A stretch of DNA of 64,000 nucleotides, taken from assembly GCA_964017065.1 (NCBI GenBank), contig OZ024790.1:12039498-12103497 (forward strand). Reading direction: 5' to 3'. Both the position numbers and the translations under genes were made by a program. The notes under the pieces were generated by a model. That model was not told the origin of the DNA and did not search any database. It was given only the letters and a program-made list of their open reading frames with translations. Below, in pieces: positions 15,670 to 27,990 of the stretch; position 1 is the first letter of the stretch; each line of letters begins with the position of its first letter. This DNA comes from Haliclona indistincta. Its lineage: Eukaryota; Porifera; Demospongiae; Haplosclerida; Chalinidae.

Positions 15670-17599
15670 GCGCTCAGCAATGATATGTAAGGATGACCAC
15701 GAATTAAGCAGATGGCTGCTACTCATGTGTGAAAATGAGTTATCGCACGTAATTTTTTTCTAATGTTATACATTTTCTACTGCATTCTAACTATCTCTAA
15801 GTTAATCTGGAGTGCAAGCGCTTGTAGTAAGTATAGGAAAGTCGCCAGAAGAACTGTTTGCTTGACGACGAAAATCAAGATGGCGTCTCTCAGAGAGCCA
15901 TTGCAGATCGCTGTTCTAGCATTGCTTGAGTTTCCAGACATCTAGGATTGATCAGACGATAGTTATTCTGAGCATGAAAATACCTTTGGCGAAGCTGGCA
16001 GTCATTTCTAGAGTGGTAAACTGAAATGCAAATTTGTTCATCTTTTTTTCAGTAAGCCTAGTGCCGTCCTGAGCTAACGAGTCACTACCAAACCTAATAT
16101 CTGGGGTAGTGCACTTACTTCTTAGATAGGCATCAAACACTACCTGAAGCAAGTAATCCTGGTTTTTGACCGTTTTGGACTGCAAGCGATGCCATTCTTA
16201 TCACTGCTGATTATTAACTTTGCCCACATCAGTTTTGAATTATGACAGGTATCTCGGTACTGCACTTTTGTCTCTGCTCTGGACGCTTCAGCGTGCAAGC
16301 CAGAGGTATGAAAATTTGTCTAAAGCAGTACTATATACCCTAAGTAACACCAAGGGCTCATCGAACCTTAGCGGCTAGAGGGCATGCAACTCTGAATACC
16401 ACAGTGTAGATGGCATAGTGCTGACTGTTACTATAAATAGTTATCCGTATAATCACGTGAACTTAACATAAACGGCCGTTCGCAAAAGTGTGCAGGCGTG
16501 TCCTGACTTACTTCTGGTTACCACAGGGCGGCAGCGCGTATCAAGAGCGGCAGCTAGTGACTCAAAGCCAATGGATAAGCATACTAGCAGTTTACCTGGA
16601 TCTATTGTATCTAAAGCACCTATGAGTACAACCGTGGCTGCCACAGCTTTGCGCAAGAAGTACAGACGGCTGAGACAGCAGAGCCATTCTCCAGAACCGC
16701 TCTCTAGGTCCATCTTCGCCTTTGCTTCATGCGCGCTATGCAGTGTCGATGGCGACATCGACAGTAAAGTGTGTATTTGCGCGCTCTCAGCAGAGCATGC
16801 TAGTACGTGACTAACCGGAAACATTAACGTATTAATAGTTATAAATTCTATTTATAGTAACACTCAGCACTATGCCGTCTACATTGGTTGCATGCCCTCT
16901 CGCCGCTTCGCAGCTCGATATGCCCTTGGTAACACTGATCTGTCTGTTAAAGCTTCAGATGGCTGGTCAAAGCTGACATATCCAGATGCGAAGTGATTCT
17001 AGGCTGCATCATTATTGCCGGCAAGGTTTTACGCTGCGCTCAGTAATGTTTCCACACCACGCAGCGTTTGCTAGAAGCCTATCATTGAGCATGATATTGA
17101 CATCAACAAGACTCTATAATAGGCGTGTTCCATACTATATTGGGCTTGCAGCTTCATGTCAAATTTCGATTGTCAGTGTTGTTAGTCTCTTCTTCAACCA
17201 TTACAGTGCTAGGAACTATCATGTTGTCAAATCATACCTGGACTTGATCAGGCGTGTATCCTGAAATGAGGAAAAATAGGAGCGCGGGTGCATAATCTAA
17301 TTAATAAATTATGTAATTTTCGTCATTATTATTATGGCACATTAGACTTGTTCTTCACAGAAACTAATGGAAATCTGCCTAAAATACATTAGAATGGGAT
17401 ATTGGCAGTTGCTAAGTACGTTGTAAAAACAGTTATGATAAATAATTGTGTATAGTCACAGCTGAGCCACACTTTTACTTTTATGCATATTAATTATAGA
17501 ACTTCAATGCTAATTAATTGGGGTGCTTGAACACCCCTGAGCCCTATTGTGGACATGGACCTGTTGGTTGTTTGCTGTCTGCGTCCTCAACCTCTTTAA
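15670..17599. mobile_element. Unclassified repeat region with inverted arms
   Basis: Not related to the other blocks. Two arms of about 95 bases face each other at 16346-16445 and 16838-16936 (CCAAGGGC..TCG; CATAGTGCTGA; TTACTATAAATAG), enclosing about 390 bases with open frames on both strands (16490-16810 plus, 16453-16824 minus) that I do not recognise. The remaining sequence holds no supportable gene. Confidence 0.4.
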
Positions 17600-18191
17600 C
17601 CCTTTAATTACTAAATTATCCAGCTGAAATTTTAACCTCGTAAATGCTGACCACTTCTCTCGTGAATATCTCGTGTGTCTTTTGAGCTACTGGTCTCAAA
17701 TTTGCGTCCTTTTACCCCAGTGAGTAGCCGCAATTGCCCACACTCAAGTCGGTCAATATGCCCCTCCCACTTCGAAAGTGAAGCCGATAAAGTGCAACGA
17801 CCTCGTCAAATTTTGCTCAAAGTTAGTACTTTGGGGCTGGCTGCTGAAAAGTACACACAAATAGCAGTGGTTTTGGTGAGTGCAAAATGTAGCCCAGATC
17901 ATAGAGAATGTCCAAAAATGTGTTTCCGAGCACCCTGAAGCCATAAAATGTCCCAATTTTCTTGGCAGCCATTTTGTTTTTCCTAAAATGTTGTGAATTT
18001 TGCACTGAAGCCATAGAAAATGCTGTCGCCATAACGTTTAGCGCAGGGGGCGCGCCGAATACCGGTCAATTTTTTGCGGTTTTTTGTATTCTTCAATTTG
18101 GCTTAATTTTGGGATATTTTAACACTTTTTGATAAAGTTATGGTGTCTGAAGTATGTATGTCGCCAAAAGGCGACATTAGGGGTTAAAGGG
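17600..18191. mobile_element. 592-bp TTAA-flanked MITE (piggyBac-like)
   Basis: Flanked by TTAA on both sides (17596-17599 and 18192-18195). The ends are inverted: CCCTTTAA at the left, TTAAAGGG at the right. No coding capacity seen. Target site and CCC/GGG termini are as in piggyBac-type elements. Confidence 0.7.
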
Positions 18192-18622
18192 TTAACTATT
18201 TTAGCCAATAATTATTTTGTGATTGATAAAATTCAAACACAAACCACACTCCTTACTCTCTGAAGAGGCTGTGCACCTTCACATCTGCTAGACTAGTAAC
18301 TGCTGCTCATAGAGTTGTAAAAATGAAATAACAGCTAAACCGCTATCATATACAGATAATAAGTTCAAATCAAATAAATAACAAGTAAAAACGTTTCAGT
18401 AAAAACTGAAAAGTGTAGGGATGATGCTTGAAAAAGTAAAGGAAAGAGGCTTAAGAAGAAAATGAACAAGATGGGATGATGCATGCTTGCAAAATTAAAG
18501 GAATAAGATGGAATAATGCTTGCAAATGCAAAGTTCCAAGTATCCCAGCAGATGCTTGAAAGAGGACACAGTCTGATGAAGTAGTAAAGCTAGAGGTATC
18601 AGTGTTTTGGAGGACGCAGTCC

Positions 18623-19844
18623 GTTGAACCAGAGATAATATATACAGGGATAAGAAACTCATTTACGGTACCATATCAAAATGTATTACGTGACGTCATC
18701 AGTCTGAAACAGCCCGCGTTATGCTCTTTAACTGCTCGGCGACTCACACTTGACAGAGAAACTCGCTCTGTAGCAACTTTCCGCGTCTCGTATTTTCTGT
18801 AAACCGACTTCCTTCCTACTTCTCAAGGGTTATTCTTTCACGATGTCGGTGTTTACTGGCAGTAGCAATGGAAATACACGATTGTGAAACGGATCTTCAA
18901 CAGAGGTAAGCCTGTTTGTATTGCCTGTACACTTTTAGACACGTTTACTTCGAAGTGTTTGGGTTTGCTTGGCTAGCGCCAGTACTTATTCAATGTGAAT
19001 GTGTCGGTGTGTTGTTTAGTCAAGGTTTTATGTTCCTATTCGCCGTTTACGGCGAGCAAAAAGCAAATTGTTTCTGTCTCTCGTGTCATATGGTGCATAT
19101 AGTTTTGACACGTTTTCTCTTACAAGCTTACAGTATGAGTATGCATATGGCTGTAGGTAAGTAGAGTGTATGTTGGAATGTTGTTATACTTCGTAAAATT
19201 TGAACTGCAATAGTATCTAAAAGAGCTATACCCACTGAAAGTATCATGTAATTTGTATTGTTCTCCCATTTTGTAGGCGTGGCAACTCTTGGAAGGAAGA
19301 AGTAAAGGCAAACTTGGGCTCAAAAGGAAGTCACATGTTCAGCAGAAGCCAGCTCCATCACAGTCTATCCCTCCCAGTGACTCAGTAGTATAGCAATTTC
19401 AAAACAATAATAATATAAATAATATATTTACAATAATTAATTATAATAATGTAGCAATTTTAAAGTCAAGCTAGCACATGCATGTTTCAAAGCCTTTGCC
19501 AACAGAGAACTCGTGGTAAGGCTTATCCAGCTTGGAAGTTACAGATCGCCTAAGTCGCTTGACGGAGTCTAGCATCTGCTGCTCATACGTTCGACTAGCT
19601 TCTGCCGTCGAACGTATTAGCCATTCGACAACTTCTTTGTCCAGACAAAGAAGTTGTCGAATGGCTTCCACGTACAGGCAGTGTCACTTTCCAGCTCGTC
19701 TAGGTCCAGCAATAGCTGATGATGCATGAAGTAGACATTTTGAGACGTCAAGTGACGTATCACGTTTATAACGCGGGTTGTTTCATTCGCTTAAATAGAG
19801 TTTCTTATCCCGGTTACGTAGTATATATTATCTCTGGTTGAACT
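18623..19844. mobile_element. 1.2-kb element with long terminal inverted repeats
   Basis: The ends match in inverse orientation: AACCAGAGATAATATATAC and GGGATAAGAAACTC at left, their complements at 19790-19840. The similarity continues inward for about 100 bases (CCCGCGTTAT). Inside are a possible small two-exon frame (MEIHDCETDLQQR.., donor after 18905, acceptor at 19276) and a minus-strand 66-residue frame at 19471-19671, neither recognised. Superfamily not assigned. Confidence 0.6.
19619..19666. repeat. Perfect 23-bp hairpin with 2-base loop
   Basis: Left arm 19619-19641 and right arm 19644-19666 are exact reverse complements separated by CA. The core is CATTCGACAACTTCTTTGTC. It lies inside the element 18623-19844. 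Confidence 0.9.
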
Positions 19845-19933
19845 AATTAACAGTTGTAAAAGTATGGGAAGAGGATTCCATTTGCTGCAGGTCATTGCAG
19901 CAAGCCGCTGTTGTATAGGGATACTTGGGACTT

Positions 19934-20233
19934 CAGGCGCGTAGGCAGGGGGGGGCCAGGGGGGCAATTGCCCCCCCTTTTTGCTGACTTGGTAGATGAA
20001 TTTAGTTATTATGAATGACTGTGTTGATTTAGCAGCCTTAGTATATGAAAAGAGTTCCTACGTGTTGCCAAATCTGGTGGAGTCATGAGTGTGAAAACCA
20101 CACATGTAATGAGTTGTTTGTGTAGGCTAATTGATCAATACACATAGCATCCCCCCCCCCCCCCCCCCCGTTGGTAATTATATATTCATATTTCATCTGC
20201 CCCCTCATTTCAAAAATCCTGCCTATGCCCCTG
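19934..20233. mobile_element. 300-bp MITE with GC-rich ends
   Basis: The left end CAGGCGCGTAGGCAGG and the right end CCTGCCTATGCCCCTG are inverted repeats, with G-runs at the left and a C18-20 run near 20150-20169. CAGG termini suggest hAT. A target duplication could not be aligned convincingly. Confidence 0.55.
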
Positions 20234-20277
20234 GACTTTATCTTTTCAAGCATCTTGTTCCGGCTGAGGTAAAATAC

Positions 20278-20995
20278 GGACTTCCGTATTGAATTACTTG
20301 CACGATATTTTCCAGGCTAGCCTGAGCCTGAACCATGCACGCTGTGACTGGATCATGGACTGGACACGCCGCTCTGCTCAGAAGCAGTATGTAGCGTTCT
20401 ATTTTGGCGTGCTAGCGTTCTATTTTGCCATGCGAGACGAAGTACAGACGCCTGACACATACGCATCCCGCAGTTGAGTACAGGCCGTGTCCTAGGCTGA
20501 ATCGCTATTGGTACTCCGTCTTAGATTCACACCATTTGCGTTAGCAGAGAGACAGCATAGACTATTATACATATCGTGTAACTGATATGAATCTTTGAAT
20601 ATTCACGATATTATGATTCAAAGAATTGGATTCAAACTACATGTATATGGCAGTGATCTTTTGATGTACTCAACTTGCAATACTGTGAAAAGTATCGTAT
20701 CAGTTACACGATATGTATATAGTCTATGCTGTCTCTCTGCTGGCGCAAATGGCAGGAAACTAAGACGGAGTACGAGAAAGAACAGAGTACCAAAGGCGAT
20801 TCAGCTCATACGGCACGGCCTGTACTCGACTGTGGGACGCATACTTGTCAGGCGTCACTATTTTGTCTCTGATTGAGTGCTAGCATGCCAACCTAGAACG
20901 CTACTTACTGCTTCTGAGCAGAGCGGCGTGTCCTGTCCATGATCCGGTCACTGAGTGCGCGGTGCGGGTACAGCCAAGCCAGGATAATATCGTTC
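20278..20995. mobile_element. About 700-bp imperfect palindromic foldback element
   Basis: The left half (GGACACGCCGCTCTGCTCAG near 20368; GCATAGACTATTATACATAT near 20555) is mirrored in the right half (CTGAGCAGAGCGGCGTGTCC near 20920; ATATGTATATAGTCTATGC near 20710), with the centre near 20640. No protein-coding content. Sequence family differs from the foldbacks at 12963 and 36706. Confidence 0.7.
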
Positions 20996-21133
20996 AAGAA
21001 TTCAGTATGGAATTCTGGAATCGTTTTACCGTCAGCCTCTTGTTCCGTTACTTTGCAAGCGTCATCCCTACACTTTTCAGTTTTTATTAAAACGTTTTTT
21101 TATAGAATGTTTAGTGCTGGTTTATAATGATGT

Positions 21134-23872
21134 TTGTTGTTTCATGCAGGCATCAATAGATTATCAATCAGTACAATCACAGTCAGTCAGTCAGTCATTC
21201 AGTACCGAAATAGCCAAGCCTTTGTTCAACCCTACGGCAAAGATGTAAGATGCTCTTCTGCTCATATTGCAAAGCTTTCTGAGCATATTGAAGACTGGGA
21301 GGAACTGGCACCATATTTTGGCATTACCGAGGCAGAGCAGCAGGAGATACGAGCCAGCCACGCCGTCCAATACAAGGTACAGAAACGCAAGATGCTCTGG
21401 AAGTGGGTCAGGAAGCTGGGAGAGAAGGCAACCTACCGTGAGCTGATAAAAGTGTTGGAAGAAGCAGGCGAATCTCTACTAATTTCCAAAGTTAAAGAGC
21501 TACTTGAGAACTCATATTCTGAAGCACCTCACATCATTGTGAACTCGTTCCGACAGTACCTCAAAGATTGCTACAGCACCTCAGCTTCTGATGGAGTGGC
21601 AGATAGAGAAGATTGGCCGCGACTAAAACATCCAATGATTTATGTTAACCCTGAATTAGTTTCGAAGGACAAGAAGACAAGTCTAACTACACTCGACATT
21701 TTCAAAGACAAGAAAGTGATGCTTGAAGGCACATCAGGTTCCGGTAAGACCACTCTAATGAGGCATGCCTGCCAGCAGTGGGCCGAGGGCAAGCTACTTT
21801 ATGATGTGGATCTCCTCATCCATCTAACCCTGGCAGATCCCACCTTGTGGTCGGCCAAATGTTTGGAAGACATTATCCCTCATCCTACATCTGTTGAGAT
21901 GCGCAGAGCAGTAGCTGAGTACATAACAGAGCGAGGAGGCAAAGGATGCTGCTTTATACTGGATGGATGGGAGGATTTGCCCGAAGAGTTGCAAACGTCT
22001 TCTATTATTCATGATCTTCTCAAAGGCAGTCAGCCGGGATTGGCACTACCACAATGTTCGTTTGTTGTCACCACTCGTCCCATAGCTTCTCCCTCTCTAG
22101 AGCCACTAGTGACCACCATTGTTGAGATCACTGGCTTCTCATCTGAGAGTGTTGATACCTATGCTAGTCAGTATCTGACACAGCAAGGCAAGGACCCTGC
22201 TGTCTTCATAACAGCTCTCAATGATAACCATCATGCTCGTGGCTTGTGCAGTTTGCCCATCAATGCAGCCATCTTACTACATCTGTTTCTTACTATTCAA
22301 ACAGGTCTTCCCACTACTCAGACAGAGCTGTTCAACTGCTTTATTCTTAACCTCCTTCTTCGTCATCTTGTCGCCAAAGTGAAATACAAGCATACTAAGC
22401 CTTTGCTTCGCTGCTTTTCAGATCTTCCATCAAATGAATATAAAGCATTCAATAACCTTTGTCTAATATCTTACCATTCCACATTCAGTGGTAAAGTAGC
22501 CTCTCAGAGTAACCAGCTAATCTCATCTGATGACCTCCATAAAGCCGGTCTACAGGACGTGCAGGAGACCCTGGGTCTAATGAAGGTACACCAGCAGCTG
22601 ACCTGGTGTGGCTATGACCCTCACTATGGGTTCCTTCACTCATCAGTTCAAGACTTCTTATGTGCTGTGAGGATGAGCCAGCTGAGTCCAGAGCAACAGG
22701 TGAAGGACTTTATATGTATAATGACCAGTAATCCTACATCACTAGTACTTCGCTTCTATGCTGGCATAACAAAGCTTGAGAGTGAAAGGGTCTGCAAATA
22801 TTTGAGTCAAATAGGAATGAATCCACCTGGTGTTTTTGTTTTTAATAATCTGTGTGCTGCTCCTTCTGACCCACGTAGACTATTTTTGACATATCTGCAT
22901 TGTCTTTATGAAGCTAAGCATAACAAGATATTATGTCAGTTTGACAGTAAAGACTTAGTATGTTTTGAATTATTTAGACTTTCTATTCATGATCTCAACG
23001 TGATATGGTATTTCATGTTGGACATGATTGATAAATGTCATCCTGATCTTTTGACTGTTGCTTTCATTTTGTGCGAAATTAATGATCACAGCATTGAGTC
23101 AGCTGTAGCAACTTTTATCAACCAGGCAAACACTCTTACTTGCTCAAAAGGTTGTTTTAGACTTCACTTTAGAGATGATGGTATTACATATAATGGCGTT
23201 AGAAGTTTGACTAAATTAATGAAAATAAAATATGTACGTTTAACTCAGTTTCGCCTGACATCCAAAATTGACTTTATAACCTTGAATCTGTTAATTGGTG
23301 CTGTACCTACCTCAACTATAACATCTCTTGGTCTAATTTCACTTGGTTCGCCCTTGACAAGCAGACATATTTACCATTTAGTTCTTCTCATTCACCAAGC
23401 AAGACATTTGCAGGAGTTGAATCTTACTAACAATTCAATGCAAGCAGAGAGTTTTCCACTTCTATTAATTGCTGCTAGAAATTTGGAACGATTGGTATTT
23501 AGAAGTATGTTAACAGATCAGCACCTTCAGGAGATAGGTCCAATACTGCAGTCAAATACCAGTTTAAAGCTTTTATGTATAGAGCCTCTTCCACCCTTTA
23601 AACGCTGCTTTTACAGTTTTGAATCACTTTGTGAGTTCATTAAAGTTATCACAGCACCTGAATCAAGATCACAACTAAGGATTCTTGTTACTGAATATGC
23701 AGAAGATATCTATGCAAACAAAGAGTTAATGAAAACCGTATATAAATTTGTGGAACGTCGTGGATGTCCTTTAACTATTTCTACTGAGAATCAACAAACT
23801 GAAAGAAATTTAGTGATGGGTTGGAAAAATCTTCAATCTCTACCTGAATTTTTGGTCACAGGAAGAACGTAA
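21134..23872 (+). CDS. NLR-B: Death-NACHT-LRR receptor lacking its normal start
   Basis: The open frame carries all NLR modules: Death domain from DVRCSSAH, P-loop GTSGSGKT at 199-206 of this frame, FILDGWED, VTTRP, GFLHSSVQDF, LRR region, stop at 23872. The family start ATGGCC is ATAGCC here (21210-21215), and one base is missing in the following GGCACTAGACGT, so the usual N-terminal frame would stop after about 15 codons. The Death frame stays open upstream to about 21134 without an ATG. The next in-frame Met is in KRKMLWKW, inside the Death domain. No TATA segment remains upstream. Either it is read from an upstream exon or it is a recent pseudogene; the rest of the frame shows no decay. 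Confidence 0.75.
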   Translation: MLFHAGINRLSISTITVSQSVIQYRNSQAFVQPYGKDVRCSSAHIAKLSEHIEDWEELAPYFGITEAEQQEIRASHAVQYKVQKRKMLWKWVRKLGEKATYRELIKVLEEAGESLLISKVKELLENSYSEAPHIIVNSFRQYLKDCYSTSASDGVADREDWPRLKHPMIYVNPELVSKDKKTSLTTLDIFKDKKVMLEGTSGSGKTTLMRHACQQWAEGKLLYDVDLLIHLTLADPTLWSAKCLEDIIPHPTSVEMRRAVAEYITERGGKGCCFILDGWEDLPEELQTSSIIHDLLKGSQPGLALPQCSFVVTTRPIASPSLEPLVTTIVEITGFSSESVDTYASQYLTQQGKDPAVFITALNDNHHARGLCSLPINAAILLHLFLTIQTGLPTTQTELFNCFILNLLLRHLVAKVKYKHTKPLLRCFSDLPSNEYKAFNNLCLISYHSTFSGKVASQSNQLISSDDLHKAGLQDVQETLGLMKVHQQLTWCGYDPHYGFLHSSVQDFLCAVRMSQLSPEQQVKDFICIMTSNPTSLVLRFYAGITKLESERVCKYLSQIGMNPPGVFVFNNLCAAPSDPRRLFLTYLHCLYEAKHNKILCQFDSKDLVCFELFRLSIHDLNVIWYFMLDMIDKCHPDLLTVAFILCEINDHSIESAVATFINQANTLTCSKGCFRLHFRDDGITYNGVRSLTKLMKIKYVRLTQFRLTSKIDFITLNLLIGAVPTSTITSLGLISLGSPLTSRHIYHLVLLIHQARHLQELNLTNNSMQAESFPLLLIAARNLERLVFRSMLTDQHLQEIGPILQSNTSLKLLCIEPLPPFKRCFYSFESLCEFIKVITAPESRSQLRILVTEYAEDIYANKELMKTVYKFVERRGCPLTISTENQQTERNLVMGWKNLQSLPEFLVTGRT

Positions 23873-24131
23873 CTTCTGTTTGCCAACAAATCATTCATAA
23901 TAATTTTTAATTGGTAGTATAACATGTCACAAGTTATAAAAATAATTATTGTCATTGTTGGTTGAAAAATAAAATAATATTAATACCGGTAGCATGATCA
24001 ATGCATAAACAGTAGTAGTTAAAGCTACTACTATGGAAACCCACATACCATTTTCAGTTACTTGCTATAAAAAAAATATTGACACATAAAAATTGAAAAA
24101 ATCATGAACATTTTTTCATTGCAACAAAAAT

Positions 24132-24572
24132 TCAATCGTCAACAATGTTCAATTCACTGCGTAGAAGTGGATCTCTTTCATTATGTCCAGCTTCATCAGG
24201 TTGAGGTTCTTTATGGAAATGTTCAATGATAACAAATAAAGAGTATACTATAGCACATGACAAGCTATTGAGAGGAGCAATTGCTGCATGAATAATCCAC
24301 AGTATTGTATTATTGTGGATGGTAGTTGTGATCTGATACAAGCGGTGAGCAAGTACCAACAACTTGACAATGTGAAAGAGAACAGGATAGATCATCAGTG
24401 GAGCATTTTCTCTCAGCATGCTTTTGTAGACCGGGTCTGGTGTCTCTTGGAAGTACAGTCGCTTGCATAAAATTACCAACATTGCAGCGACGATGACCAT
24501 AGCTACAATGCATAGGAAAGACACAGGGCCGTACCCCAGGGCACACTGCTCGATTTTACCAGCTAGAAGACT
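24132..24572 (-). pseudogene. 7TM receptor, block C, C-terminal half only
   Basis: Encodes TM5-TM7 and the cytoplasmic tail (CIVAMVIVAAMLVILCK ... LSCAIVYSLFVIIEHF ... ERDPLLRSELNIVDD, stop). The tail contains an acidic dileucine-type endocytosis motif (ERDPLL). Homology ends abruptly at 24572, and about 125 unrelated AT-rich bases follow before the shared promoter, so TM1-TM4 are missing. Confidence 0.8.
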
Positions 24573-24888
24573 GGTAAAATAGTGTTTGGGGTTCTAATAG
24601 CTCTTATTATTATCCCCTCAAAATTCATTTCTCCTCCTCTTTGCATCTTTGGTTTTTGCTTTACCTTTGTTCTGTAAAACTTAAATTGAATGTTACGAAT
24701 AACGAAAGCTCACATTATTTTCATCAATATTTAACCGCAGGAATGGTAGCTTCAGCTGATAACGGGTACTATTTACGTAAACTCTCCACCCACTGCATCA
24801 GTTTCATGCTTTGTTAGTAGTAGACTCGCTCAGTCTCTATGTAGGCGTACCTCATTTGTAGCCCCGCCCACTGTACAACCACGAGGGA
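24573..24888. promoter_or_regulatory. Junk junction and remnant of the divergent promoter
   Basis: 24573-24695 is unrelated to the other blocks. 24696-24888 matches the spacer between receptor and CMTR1 in block A (AACCGCAGGAATGGTAGCTT; GTAGTAGACTCGCTCAGTCT). With the receptor N terminus gone it could serve only CMTR1. Confidence 0.45.
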
Positions 24889-27056
24889 ATGGCGGACGCT
24901 GCAGGCTCAGAAAGAGATCGTTTGGTGGGTTAGCAGCTCGCGTGTTGGTAGGCGTGAGTCAATTTTTGGTCTACGGGAGAATGAAAACGAGAGGAAGCGA
25001 AAGAGAGCACTCGAGGATGAAGAAGAAGATGGCGGAGCCCCGAAACAGAAGCTGCCCAACTACAGCACTTTTGCAGAGAGAATGATGGTAGGTGACACGC
25101 CCCTTTGACGTAAGTACTAGCAACAGCTGTGATATTGCTATCACGGCAACTAGACAGCATATTTATAGTGATGTTGATTGTTTAGGCATCAATGGGTTAT
25201 GTTCCTGGTAAAGGTCTTGGAAAGACTGAGTCCGGCATCTCTGAACCAATACAACAATCCATGCACAAGGGTAGGCGTGGTCTGGGGCACATGATCGCAA
25301 AACTGAAGCAAGAGGACGTCCAGTGGGAGCTGGAAGAGGTAAGAGAGAGTAAGAGTGAGAGAGAGAGAGGGGGCTAAGTGTAATGTGTGAATCAGTAGTG
25401 CGTACTTGATGTCACTACAATATAAACTGTTCACATCTGTTCAATAACAAACCCTTTTTATGTACGGGTCCTTGCAAAGAGGTGTTTGTGAGTGAGAAAA
25501 ATAGACCATTTTTCTTGCCAAAGTCTGCACAATTTCGTGTCTGTGATGCTGTGTATGATTCTTACAGGTTAACTGTGATCAAGAAGTGACCTGGCTTGCT
25601 CCTTGCCATCATCCTGTACTCACAGCTAATGAAATGACTGACTGGATTGTCACAGATGAGGTTAGAAACTAAACTATTCTTCTATTTAGCAATAGTCTAA
25701 CAGACTGCGTGTGACCTTTGGTTGTCTGATATAGAGAAAAGATACAATTGAAGATGAAACTAAGTTCTGTGATCCTGTTGTGCTGGAAGGTATTCTTGCT
25801 GCTAAAGTAAGCACTCACTCACTCTCTCATGTACTTGCAGACACAATTCACATGAATCTGTTTCGTTTAGACTGTTTTTGATTCACTCGATAGAAAGAGT
25901 TTGCTGATGCTCGTCAGAGATCTAATCCTTTCGAGACCATCAAAGGAGTCATCTTTCAAAATAGGTAACCACATGTATACGGTGCTAGCTTGGAGCCATT
26001 GTGTGGGTCATTTTTATCTTTTAAGAGCTGCAATGAAGATGGCAAACATTGATTCTGTGTTTGACTTCATGTTCACATCACCAAAAGAGAAGGTCAGCAT
26101 CATTCTGTATTTAGTAATAGTAGGTTTCTAGTTTAACCCTGTATGCATGGTTCAACATGATAATTCTTTGAAGAATAAGCATAAAATATCCAATGACTGG
26201 ATTATGATAGGATCATAGAACAATTGCCTGGACAGATTTATACATGTAACATTATTTTCAGCTCTGTACGTTTATTTTGTAAAATGTCACACAGACTGAT
26301 GTGTTGTATTTGGCCGATATCTGTGCTGGTCCTGGAGGATTGTCAGAGTACGTGTTCTGGAGAAAGAAATGGCATGCTAAAGGATTGGGTTCACCTTGAA
26401 ACGTAGAGAAACCACTGTTATCTAGACTAAGCCATGTTTGTGATTTCTTTACAGACCTTAATGATGCATCTGATTTTCAGCTGAACAAATTAATTTTCTT
26501 GCTGGACCATGTGAAACCTTCGATCCTTTTTATGGTAATGGCAACTGTGGTCTCACTTTCTCACTCTTTTATTTGCATATGATTCCATTTGCTCATCACA
26601 TGTGTACTATATAGAAACATTTTGCTCATCATTTCATAAAAGTTTTGGTGCATTCAAAAAAAATTCACCCACGAACATGTCATGCTATACATGTACAGTA
26701 TGTTAAAAGAAATAGAACTCATTTCTATCCTTGTGTCGTGTCAAGCGGCGGTAAAGAAAACATGCGTTTCACCGGGACGGGTCGCTTAGCTACTCGTTGT
26801 GAACTAGGCTTTACCGAGCTAGCACTGTTTGTTGTATTATGTAATGTGAATGCAGTATATGAATCACTCTATCTTGTTTCTACAGGTCTGTTGTGAAGTC
26901 CAGGCATTTGTGGAAGTGGAGTCGACAGAAAGACTTTGTCAATGATCTTTGTGGGACTGATGAACCACAGTCTTCTTCATCAGGATCATGCACAGAATTG
27001 AAATGGTCTGAACTAAGAACACTGCTGAATCAAAGATTGCCCCACGACAGACACTG
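24889..27056 (+). pseudogene. CMTR1: CMTR1 block C, frameshifted and internally deleted
   Basis: Exons recognised: 24889-24924, about 24979-25088, 25186-25338, 25568-25660, 25735-25806, 25871-25964, 26026-26092, 26295-26401, about 26455-26535 and a final exon 26887-27056. Lesions: the exon 2 acceptor CCAG has become ACGG (a GAG three bases on could serve), one A is lost in exon 6 (AGAAAAGAG to AGAAAGAG), one T is lost and the donor GT becomes CG after the SAM-motif exon, and 5 bases are inserted in the next exon. About 15 exons, from the MADG exon to the WW exon, are deleted. Non-functional. Confidence 0.88.
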
Positions 27057-27094
27057 ACCGACCCATTACTCCTCTCTCTCTCTCTATCCCTCAC

Positions 27095-27890
27095 CTGGTT
27101 GACTGTCCTCCCCCTTGAAGAGCATGGCTTCTCTGTACATAAAGGTGGCTTCTGCGATGCTCTTGCTCTTCGTTACGGCTAGTCACACCAGTCCATCACA
27201 CTGTACCAGTGTACCTGTGGAAGCAAACTCACCACTGAACGTACTTTTTCATGTGCAAAAGGCTGCTTTCATTCCATCAGACACAATGATATGAGATCCG
27301 AGATATCACCGCTTCTCTTCTTACCAAGGTCTGTCATTAACGTCTCTATTGAGCCTGACTTACAGCCTCTCTCCAGTGAGACAAGTCATCTTGCCTCAGC
27401 GATGGTGCTCGCCTTGACATTGCAGCTGATGGTTTTGGGGTCCCAACGAACTCTCTTTGACTTAGTGTATTCAACCCTCTTGCACCATCAAACAGCCACA
27501 CCTCCATCCAGTCCTGCTACCGCAAGCATGAACTCACAAAGAAGAGGGCCTACTCACAGAGAGTAAGAGAGGTCGAGATTGCTTCGTTTATTCCCTTGTC
27601 CTCTCAGCTACCGGTGGGTTCGGGAATGAGGCCAAGATCTTGTACAAGCGGCTGGCCTCAATGCTTGCGGATAAATGGGACCAACCATACTCCACCACAA
27701 CCTTTTGCCGCATTGGCTTCTCTCTGTTAAGCCATCAGATCTCTAATGGGGTCGAGATCTTCCAGGGGATATGCTATCAGGCTCTCCACGACGTATGTAC
27801 CGATCTGAAGCACGCATCTGTCATTAAACAATTTCTTCCAGACACTCTCTTTATCATTAAAATTAATAAAATTATCCATCATTCATCCTA
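27095..27890 (+). mobile_element. Retroelement polyprotein C-terminal fragment, frameshifted
   Basis: Plus-strand fragments read as a Cys/His cluster (CTCGSKLTTERTFSCAKGC) then HSIRHNDMRSE, IEPDLQPLS, and later ATGGFGNEAKILYKRLAS and DQPYSTTTFCRIGFSLLS. This series of motifs is one I associate with the extreme C terminus of invertebrate reverse-transcriptase polyproteins. Frameshifts split it into at least three frames. It replaces the CMTR1 3' flank, NHL tail and NLR promoter present in blocks A and E. Confidence 0.6.
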
Positions 27891-27990
27891 GTATTATTAT
27901 AATTATTATCAATTTTTTTATTATAATCTCTGGTAAAAAGAACAACACAAAATAACTTTCGTAGTAGTACGTCAGCCAGTCAGTACTAAA

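Noticed and set aside
16453..16824. Overlapping 123- and 106-codon frames on opposite strands
   Set aside because: No recognisable domain, located between inverted repeat arms; kept only as content of an unclassified element.
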